Positions 37,480 to 64,000 of a stretch of 64,000 nucleotides of DNA are shown piece after piece; positions within the stretch are counted from its first letter, which is position 1, and each line of letters starts with the position of its first letter. The notes under the pieces are model-generated. The model had not been told where the DNA came from and ran no database searches. It saw only the letters and a list, made by a program, of their open reading frames with translations. Origin of the DNA: Aldrovandia affinis (lineage: Eukaryota; Chordata; Actinopteri; Notacanthiformes; Halosauridae); NCBI GenBank assembly GCA_029706075.1, contig JAINUG010000216.1, positions 558,001-622,000 of the forward strand. The letters run 5' to 3'. The position numbers were made by a program, and so were the translations under genes.

Positions 37480-39040
37480 CAGTGCCTATAGAAAGTCATC
37501 ATACCCTTTTGAAATAGTCTTTTTTTTTGTCTTACAGCCTGAAATGAAAGTACATAAAATCCATATTTTTCCAGCTTTATTTACACATTTTGCCTTACAA
37601 TATTCAATAGAAAGAAAAGGGCAAAATATCTGATAATTAATAAAAAATGAAAAACTAGAATAACAGGGTTGGAAAAGTGATCAGTCCCCTTAGAATAACC
37701 ATTATAAACTTGCTCAGGTATAACCAATCACCTTCCAGATCACACACCAAGCTAATTGGCCTCCAGCTGACATCAATTGTAGTGGTTTTGATTATTTCAC
37801 AATAAAATCAGCTGTTCCTTGAGGATTCCACTCCTAGTAGTGCATGGCAATGCAAATAATTCACCATAAAGTTGTGGATAGGCACAAGTTAGGAGAAGGA
37901 TATAAAAAGATTTAAAAGGCTTTAACTATCCCTCTGAGTACTGTTCAGAGTATTATTAAGAAGTGTAAGGCATATGTCACCACCCACACCTTGCCAAGAT
38001 CGGGCCGTCCCTCCAAACTGGATGACCGAGCCAGGAAAAGATTGATCAGGGAAGCTACCAAGAGGCTAATGGCAACCTTGAAGGAGTTACAAGTCTTAAT
38101 GGCAGAGATTGGGCGATCTGTGCATGTGACAACAATCTCACAAGCTTTACACAAAGCTGGCCTGTATGGCAGGGTGGCAAGAAAGAAGCCTCTTCTGAAA
38201 AAGTGTCACACCGAGTCTCGTTTACGTTATGCAAAGAAACACATAGAAGATTCTGATGCCATGTGGCAAAAGGTTATATGGTCAGATGAGACCAAAATTG
38301 AACTTTTTGGACTGAACTCCAAGCGCTATGTTTGGCGGAAACCAAACACAGCACACCACCCAAAACACACCATACCTACAGTGAAGCATGGTGGTGGCAG
38401 CATTATGTTGTGGGGGTGTTTCTCTTCAGCGGGGACTGGGCAATTGGTCAGGATTGAAGGGAAAATGGATGCTGCCAAGTACATCCAAATTCTTGAGGAA
38501 AACCTGCGGCCCTCTGCTAGACAGCTGAAGATGGGCAGGTGGTTCACCTTCTAGCACGACAACGACCCAAAACACACCGCCAAAAAAACAACGCAGTGGC
38601 TAAAGGACAGGAAGGTGAATGTCCTTGAGTGGCCTAGTCAGAACCCTGACCTAAATCCGGTAGAACATCTGTGGATGGACTTGAAGAGTGCAGTCCATCG
38701 CCGCTCACCACGGAATTTGACTGAACTGGAACAGTTCTGCAAGGAAGAATGGGCAAATATTGCCCAATCTAAGTGCGCAAAGCTGGTGGCTGTAATTAAA
38801 GCAAAAGGTGCCTCTACAAAGTATTACATCAGGGGACTGATCACTTTTCGAACCCTGTTATTCTAGTTTTTCATTTTTTTATTAATTATCAGAAATTTAG
38901 CCCTTTTTTCTCACTTGAATGTTAAGGCAAAATGTGTAAATAAAGCTGGAAAAAGATGGGTTTTAGGTACTTTCATTTCAGGCTGTAAGACAAAAAAAAG
39001 TGACTAATTCAAAAGGGTATCATGACTTTCTATAGGCACT
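37480..39040 (+). mobile_element. Tc1-like transposon, full length
   Basis: 1561 bp between TA dinucleotides. Ends cagtgcctatagaaagtcat and, reverse complemented, agtgcctatagaaagtcatg. The inner repeat (gtcttacagcctgaaatgaa / ttcatttcaggctgtaagac) extends each arm to about 90 bp. Confidence 0.9.
37875..38866 (+). pseudogene. Tc1 transposase with two nonsense codons
   Basis: The frame is collinear from VDRHKLGEGYKKI through the paired-like domain, GRPSKLDDRARKRLI, the first Asp in [31 protein letters not shown], the second Asp region DNDPKHTAKKTTQWLKDRK, and NPVEHLWMDLKSAVHRR with the Glu, to KGASTKY. Only two in-frame stops were seen, a TAA after YKKI (about 37913) and a TAG before HDNDPKHTA (about 38552). 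This is one of the best preserved transposases here. Confidence 0.85.
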
Positions 39041-40017
39041 TACATGTGTGTGTCTGTAAGGGTGGGAGGAGGGGGACTTTCAATTCAAAATATCACTTTC
39101 TCTGACACTAAAAATCTGGTTGGCTTCTGTTGGTTTTGTAGCCTTCATTTATGTTTACTATATTTTTATATTAAAGTTCTATTGTGATATGCTTGGTATG
39201 TTTATATATTGTAATGTAGTTGCTACTATATATGTGCCACTGCTAAGAATAGCAGCACATATTTTTGTTTTGTTTGTACTGATAGCTGACAACTAGTTGT
39301 AATCTTGACTTGTAGTGTAGCTTCATTGTGGTTTCCGATAACTGAATAAGACGGCTGTGTGTTGCAGCTGTGCGTTATGGGTCTTACTGTGATTAACAAT
39401 CTGCGGTTTGTACTGAATGCTGCACTGTAACTATTAATGCCCTGTAAGTGGCCATGAGGCCATCTGCCAGATATATAAATGCTACCAATAATAAATCTTA
39501 ATAATTAATCAACCTTCCATAGGCTAATGTACATTACTGCTGGCTTGAGAAAAGTATATAGTAGTGTATAAAAAAAATAAAAATGAATTCCCACAAAATT
39601 CAAAGTGCACTGTACAAGCAAACACAGTTCCTCATTGGTATTTGCACGGGTTTATATATGCAGGGGCCCAGATTAGCAGTCGTCCTATCGTCGCGGACGA
39701 CTAAAAATTAAGGACGACCTTCGATCTCCAAGTGGTCGTCCTGCTGACGACTGTGAATTTAGGATTTTTTGTATTTATTAGCTAACTGGAACCATTTCAG
39801 TTTTACACTCACATCATAACAAACACGTCATGCACGGATATTCAAAAATATTTTGCGAAGTTGGGAAAAGCGGCACATTGTCACTCGCACGCAGTCTGTG
39901 CTCACTGCGTTTGCTGTTGTTGCTATGCCAGACTCTGCAGTAGTCAAGCAAGTTCGCAGATCGCGGCACATAGACACAACATCGAGAACCAGCTAGTTAG
40001 TTTGCTAGCTAACGTTA

Positions 40018-40136
40018 TCGTTCACGGACATTGGATATCAATATTTGTTGCCAGTTGCTTGTAATACAAGGCTTAGTAAGTGATCATGCATTTATCACTT
40101 ACCAAGCCTTGAATTAGCAAGCAATATCCGTGAACA
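40018..40136. repeat. Foldback (imperfect palindrome)
   Basis: caaggcttagtaagtgat pairs with atcacttaccaagccttg across a 9-base loop, with extended partial pairing gttcacgga(c/t)att outside. Confidence 0.7.
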
Positions 40137-40150
40137 CTAGCTGTCTACAC

Positions 40151-40589
40151 CAGGGGTCACCAACACGGTGCCCACAGGCACCAGGTTGCCCCCAAGGACC
40201 ACATGAGTCGCCCGCAGGCCTGTTCTAAAAAATGTGTTAAAAGGGTTTGTCAGTGGCTAGTGAAAATGGGACATTTTTCCTATGAAATGTAGTAGAAGTG
40301 ATCATCTGAAAATTTAAACAATTGCTGAGATTAATAGAAATAAAGTGTTGAATATTGATATTATCTGTTTCCCACCTTGTTAAGTCATTGTTGATAATTA
40401 TTGTGAGAAATCATTAACGTGATCAGTGTCTTCACATAGATGAGTATCATTTATCATTAATAATAATATATAACTAAAGGCAAACTGAGCAAATTAGTTA
40501 TTTCAGAAGAGTGTATCAAACTGGTAGCCCTTCGTATGACTCAGTACCCATGAAGTAGCTCTCAGTTTCAAAAAGGTTGGTGACCCCTG
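40151..40589. mobile_element. hAT MITE with exact 8-bp target duplication
   Basis: Ends caggggtcaccaacacggtg and, reverse complemented, caggggtcaccaaccttttt. Flanked by gtctacac on both sides (40143-40150 and 40590-40597), an exact 8-bp duplication. 439 bp, non-coding. Confidence 0.9.
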
Positions 40590-41859
40590 GTCTACACTGT
40601 ATATTCGGTTCACTGAGCCCTCCCGCCAGGCTGAAGAATCGCTGTGATTTTCCTGCAGTGATTTCTCATCTCCGTCCTACAGTCCCAGCACAAATCATTC
40701 CCACATCCCTGCTTGGTTAAATATAGGAATTATTAGCTAGCTATTACGTTAGCTGCCATACCACACTCTAGTTGGGAATGGAAAAATCCCTCTCGTTCGA
40801 TTTCCTGACTACAGTACATTATGATACTGTAGTATCATACAGTATCATAATACTGTATGATACTACAGTACTGTATGTATCATAATAGCCCGTCAGAGCT
40901 TCACTGCTACACAGTCCCATAAGCACACGCTGCATAAGTCAAACATAAATATCCGTGTAGAAAATAAATAACGTTAACCATCGTGTCTATATTTGCACTA
41001 CATACGACGTATAGGGTTGCCACCCGTCTCGGATTTTCCGGGATTGTTCTCTTTTTTGAGCGACTGGCCCGGAAAATCTGTATTCCTCATCTTTTCTAAG
41101 ATACTTGCCCTTTGACAAGTATGACTTTTACCGTAATCTGGGCCCCTGTATATGTAAAGAACGGTAAGGAGAGCTGCTCCTGTGTGACTAGCAAATTTGC
41201 CGTTTGTCTTCCTCAATAAAAAAGCCACTGAAGTGGGGTGGGGCCTATAGTCCTCTCAACTGTGTGTTGTTTGAAGAACAAGTGCCTTGAAACAATAAAA
41301 CCTTAACACAAACAATTATTTTTTTAAATATGGATGAAGTTGTGCATATTGCAATATTGATACAGTATTCAGCAGGACCTGTGTTTTTTTGCTGTTTCAT
41401 TCGGTTTTGATTTTTTCAATGTAAGGCAGCAGTGAACACAACTTCATGAAGGTCTTAGCAACGGATATTTCATACTTCTATTAGTAGTCGTCAGCAAGAT
41501 CCCTCTGCAAAACTGTCCTTTTCAAAGCCAGTGTTTTAAAAGCCCAAATGCAGACATGATTTTCCAATCAATGTCATATTTTTACTTCTATTATTTTCTG
41601 TCTGTGGATATTATGGGCTCTCTGGAAAGCCTGTGAGAGGGAGTTCAAACAATGCGCTTTACCTTAATTTTATCTACAACAGACACCATGCATGTAAGTA
41701 GTACTGCATTTTTAAAATGTTTCATTGGTGAACCCTAGGTCTGAACCCTTTCTATTTTTATAGAAACCTTTAGTGACCCTATTCACCAAAGCTAATTACA
41801 ATATTATATATTAGCAACTATTTAAAGAGTAAAACATTTGCAAATGCCTTCTCTCACAT

Positions 41860-42921
41860 ATTTCTTAAAAAAATGAAATAAATAAAAGACAAAACCATTT
41901 AAACAAAACCAACTACATGGCATGAAGAAACAGTGTTATACTGCAATACTGAGCACATTAAAACTAAAGACAAACATCTCTCACATTGACTTTGCCTTTT
42001 TTACGTACATCAGGGGAGTCCATTCCGTAATCTTCCTACTGGAGTGGTGAATGCCAACAGCTAATCGAATCAACAGGCGAATGCGGTTAAAATGCAACCA
42101 ACATTAAAATAAAAAATAAAAAAAAAATAAAACAAGAATATTTTGCAATGATAGGGAAGGGAGGCCTTGTCAACCCCACTTATGGGAGGCGCTATCAAGG
42201 AGTCTGATTTAAACCAATGTAGAGGGGAAAGAGTTTTGATGGGTTCAGATCGGTTAATGGTCGACGGCACCTGGCAGCCCCACACACTAAAGGGGATTTG
42301 GGAAGCGGCACTCTTCCACCCTCAATATTTCGTACCTTTACATTGATGTTTACCTTACTTACAGTAAGCGAATGTCCTGTACTGATGACATATCTACATT
42401 TGTAATGATCCATATGTCAACAAAAACAGCACACAATAAACAAGGGAAAGTACAATTTGCCGCAGTATGTAAATATAAAAAATACCATTGCCTCTTAGAG
42501 GGTGGGTTATAAAAAAAAACTAAGCAACTTCAGCACACATAAAGATGAAAATATAGAACCACACTCTTAAAAGATATTTCCAAAAAAGTGAACAGCAGGT
42601 GGTAGAGTGGGTTCCATCCAAACTCCTGCAATTAATGAAAACAGCATCTAGCTTCCTTTGTTCTCAGGTTGAATTTCACTGGTAAAAGTAAAATTCTCCT
42701 TGCTAATTTGAAGAAGTTCCCAACGTAGCATGACACACGCACGCACAAACACGCTCATAAAACTCCACTTCCTTGTTCCTTTTCTTTGTTTTGTTTGTGT
42801 CGGCATCTTGTGTTTTGGACGTAACATGTTATTTGCTCTACATACACACAGTACAGTGCAGTGTGGTCCTTTGAGGGAGGGGGTGGAAGGGGTGGTCAGG
42901 GTGTGGGAGTAGGGGGGAGGG
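41860..42921 (-). other. dip2c: Probable DIP2C 3' UTR and flank
   Basis: No ORF of interest and no recognisable transposon follows the DIP2C stop for about 1 kb. The sequence is unique-looking and AT-rich, compatible with a 3' UTR. I could not identify a convincing minus-strand AATAAA, so the boundary is a guess. Confidence 0.35.
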
Positions 42922-60591
<17,670 letters not shown>

Positions 60592-63500
60592 CTAAAAGCA
60601 ATGGCGTTTCAGTTAGAATGGGTTTGGGAGCAGAGAACACTGCCCCGGGTCAAACGTGGAGCCTCATCGCTCTCGGGCATGTTAATGCTTAAAAGGTGGA
60701 AAGGTGGAGCTACTGTACCGTGGACAGTCAATCACTGACTTATAAGGTGAACTAGTCCAAAGACTTTGCTCTCCATAATCAAATAATATGATTGGTTAAA
60801 CTATGTGAATCACTGAGCACAACGTAGCTCCAAACACTTTGGGGTTCATGAAGCCTCACTCCCCCATCACTAGGTTTGCCCTCCATATAGTGACGGTCCC
60901 ATTAAAATTAATACAAATCTGAAAAGAGGTGTGGAAATAAATCTACATGTTTGAGTGTTTCCAGTTTCACATAAGACAAAAATTAAAATGTGAAAGCCCA
61001 GAAATGACCCCCACCCCCCACCCCCACCACTACCACAAAACTAAAAAACTAAACTAAAAGCTAACAGAACAACAGAATCCGGTGTGATATCAAATGGACA
61101 TCCAAACATTAATGTAAATGGAATATTCATGACACAAAGTACAGAATGTGGGGGTGGGGGATGGGACGGACTGACGAACGCCTTTAGCTCTCTGAGAGAG
61201 ACAATGCCTTTCACAGTTGTCTCCTGGACTCTCTGCTCAGTAGACGTCAGGCCAGTACCCACTCAGAGCCCACTCAGGTCCAGAGGCTGGTCCCACAGCT
61301 ACATCACTATTCAATGTGTATCTGCCTAGTAAGGCACACTTATTCACAGCAATTTACACTGCTTACATTTGCCTTTCTTGCTCATGGGTAGTCCAGTTCC
61401 CAAACCACAATGCCACACTGCTACCCAAAATGTAATCTCCCCAAAATGCCATGCCACTCTGTTCAAGCTCTGTTATCGGGTGTATGGCCAGAATCAAACT
61501 TGGCAGAACATTTATGCTTATCATTTGAGAGTGAACAACATACCTGAGCTAATGTTTGGACATCACCCAAAAAAGGTAAAGGAACAATTTGGGTGTTAAT
61601 CTTTTACCTTTTAAACATTTAAATGATAAGAATTGAGTTAAGACACTTTCCATAAATTGTACATTAAAAGAAATAAATAAAAGTGGTTGCCCATTCTTTA
61701 TTTTTTAAATTTTTTTCCATACTTAACACAAAACATGGCAGGTCACATGACTTGGTGGCCATGCTGCATTTCAATCACTAATGTGGAAGACAGCTTCAAA
61801 ATTTTACTCTCATTCCATTTTTCACATGACTTGGTGGCCATGCTGCATTTCAATCACTAATGTGGAAGACAGCTCTGGCAACTTGGAAACATTTTTGGTG
61901 TGATGTCCCTTTGACTAGTCTTTGGGAAATGTTTATTGTTGCACAGGGTTTGGAAGCCTCCAGGGTTGCAGGCAGCCTCAGGTTAATTTTGAATTATGTT
62001 CATTCAAGATAGTTCTGTGGAAAAATGTTGACTTATTTAATGCTTTATTTATTTTACATTATGTTTATTTCCGATATCCTATTGTGACAGCTGTATTGTT
62101 CAGTTCCAATTATTGTTTTGAATAGTTCAGTCAATTAGGCTGAGATCACGCCATATTTTTTTTCTCGGAGTGAAAACCAAGGCTGAAGAAGGTGGAGAGG
62201 GCGGTATGAACTTTTCGTGGCTAGATAAACAGTCTGTTTTGTTGGTAACGTTAGCAAAAATTGATGGCAATAGGAGACAGACTCTAGCACACATAAAAAG
62301 CAATGAAACATACCCTTGACAAAACCATGAGAAATATACAGCCTCATGCTACTTTCACATGGAGCTTCATGTTGATGCAAAGCTTGACACAACGCTTATT
62401 TTTTTGAGGTGTGCCTCACACTTGTCAATCAAATAAAGCATTTATCAAGGGGAGATTTTAAATTGACATTGCTACCTTTACTGTAGTCTACACCTGAATA
62501 CAGAATAGAGTGATCATTTAGCTACCTGATATAAGTAGCTAGCTAGCTGGCTAGATAATGCTCATTATAGTATAAATTGGCTAACTATACACCACCATGA
62601 AACACTGAAAACTATATATGGTAACATTATTAAAATACAAATTCATAATATTAGCCAAGTTGCTATTCAATATGATACCTAGCTAGCTAGATGACTTGCT
62701 ATCTGAATTACCAAGGTAGCAAGCTGATTTATAAGCTATCAAATTAATTCATTAATGAGCTGGTCCTCCATTTTTAAATTGTGTGGCAATTGACCCTTCT
62801 CTAAACCACGCCCCCCTTAGTTACTGTTGCTAAGTCCGTCAAGCTTTCGGAGCCAGCATGGCGCTCCCACTGTCGCTAACTGCACTCCCTGGAGAAAATA
62901 TCCAATTTTTGGAAAATAGAAAAAGTGATTTCAGATAGAAGCAGACAGAAGGGTCTACAATATGCATTTGAAGGTTATATTCAAGATATCACACTGACTC
63001 AGCAACAAAATGACGTTAAAAAAATTAAGATAGAAGCGAAAGCCTACAGATCAGAGTAAAAGTGAACCACCGCATCACCTGGCGATTGAGACAGAGGACA
63101 ACGACATTAAGGAGCAACACTGTTCCTGTAAAGCTGGGTAGGTCTCTATTCACTATTACAATCATTAAAAAGCAAAAGCAGTAGGCCTATATAACGTTAC
63201 ATTCAGCAGTAAGTTAGCTAGCATTAGCTAACTAATGTAACATTAGTAGCCTATAGTGTGCTGTAATGACATTACTCTGGTTAGCTCCACAGGTAGCTCC
63301 ATACCCTGGACCTCTGTAAAGCAAAAAATATCAGCAGTGTGTCAGCCCAGTCCTCCACAAGATTTGGGTACTCGGGACTGGGCTTCCCATTGACAAAGTG
63401 CTGAAATAGTAATGAAAAAATAGTATTACATTTTGACAAAAATAGTATTACGGTGGTTTTGACATCAAGAAAGGTTAAGGCCGGGGGCCTTTCTGTGTGG

Positions 63501-64000
63501 AGTTTACCCGCGTGGGTTTCCTCAACTCCGGTTTTTCCAAAGACATGCTTAGGCTAATTGGAAGTCTAAATTGCCCGTAGGTATGAGTGTGTTAGCAAGC
63601 TGGCTGTATTCCTGCCTCTCGCCACGATGCTGGGATAGGCTCCAGCAAAGACCTAACATTGGATGGATGGATCTAACTTACCCACAAGTTTTTTACGTTG
63701 CTGTAACATCTTAACGTTAGCAAGCTGGCTGGATATAACAAAGCTAACATTTAGTCTAACGTTACCAACGTTGCAACCCGGAGCTGTATATCCAGACACA
63801 TGTTACAGCTGGACTTTTTTGATTTTGGTTTTGTAAAGGAAAAAAACTAATATCTCCTTCCAACCTCTCTGGGTAACGAGTGCCACTGTTACAAGTGCCC
63901 CAGGCACAACGTTTAACCATAATTAGCTAAAAATCCACAAAACCAGCTCGAAAATGAAGAAAATCTCATTTTTTTCCATCAAAGTCAATGGAGTGCAGCA

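Larger units (their letters stand above)
39661..41148. mobile_element. DNA transposon with caggggcccagatta ends
   Basis: Left caggggcccagattagca and right (reverse complement) caggggcccagattacggt, with tatatg repeated at both flanks (39655-39660 and 41149-41154). 1488 bp. It contains a nested hAT MITE (40151-40589) and a palindrome (about 40801-40880). No transposase found; probably hAT-like. Confidence 0.65.

Overview
The window is nuclear DNA from a ray-finned fish, almost certainly a teleost. The evidence is vertebrate-type split genes with GT-AG introns, very many Tc1/mariner, hAT and Harbinger transposon copies, L2-type LINE tails with tRNA-headed SINEs that use them, and long CA/TA microsatellites. 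The species cannot be told from the sequence. There are no prokaryotic features.

Two protein-coding genes are present, both as 3' portions, converging tail to tail. On the + strand, twelve coding exons between 8540 and 21026 encode the last 512 residues of ZMYND11 (BS69), a chromatin reader with PHD, bromodomain, zinc finger, PWWP, coiled coil and MYND finger. The exons join in frame with no break. The N-terminal exons lie upstream of the window, so 1-8539 is read as intron. On the - strand, six coding exons between 60591 and 42922 encode the last 248 residues of a DIP2 protein, best matched to DIP2C: the C-terminal part of the second adenylate-forming-like domain. ZMYND11 next to DIP2C in this orientation is also the arrangement on human chromosome 10p15.3, so the window spans a conserved vertebrate synteny.

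Layout: 1-8539 is ZMYND11 intron with one MITE and a SINE relic. 8540-21026 holds ZMYND11 exons, with nested transposons in the large introns (13.6-15.0 kb and 15.9-18.3 kb). 21027-about 24.6 kb is ZMYND11 3' UTR or flank, with a Tc1 element that itself carries a SINE. 24.6-42.9 kb is an intergenic repeat field: a hAT split by two Harbinger/L2 composites, Tc1 elements at 30.3 and 37.5 kb, a LINE reverse-transcriptase relic, several SINEs, and a perfect 62-bp palindrome. 42.9-60.6 kb is DIP2C exons; its last intron carries three Tc1-like elements laid end to end in TA/CA microsatellites. 60.6-64 kb is further DIP2C intron, where I found no exon.

The two host genes are not a pathway unit: one reads chromatin and the other is an adenylate-forming-fold protein. 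I found no convincing new biological system. The most interesting signals are a 32-bp tandem repeat that has copied the splice donor of one ZMYND11 exon, a stop-free intron of 222 bases (a multiple of three) carrying a CA microsatellite before the MYND exon, a composite SINE family with two different tRNA-like heads on one body, and the nested transposon structures.
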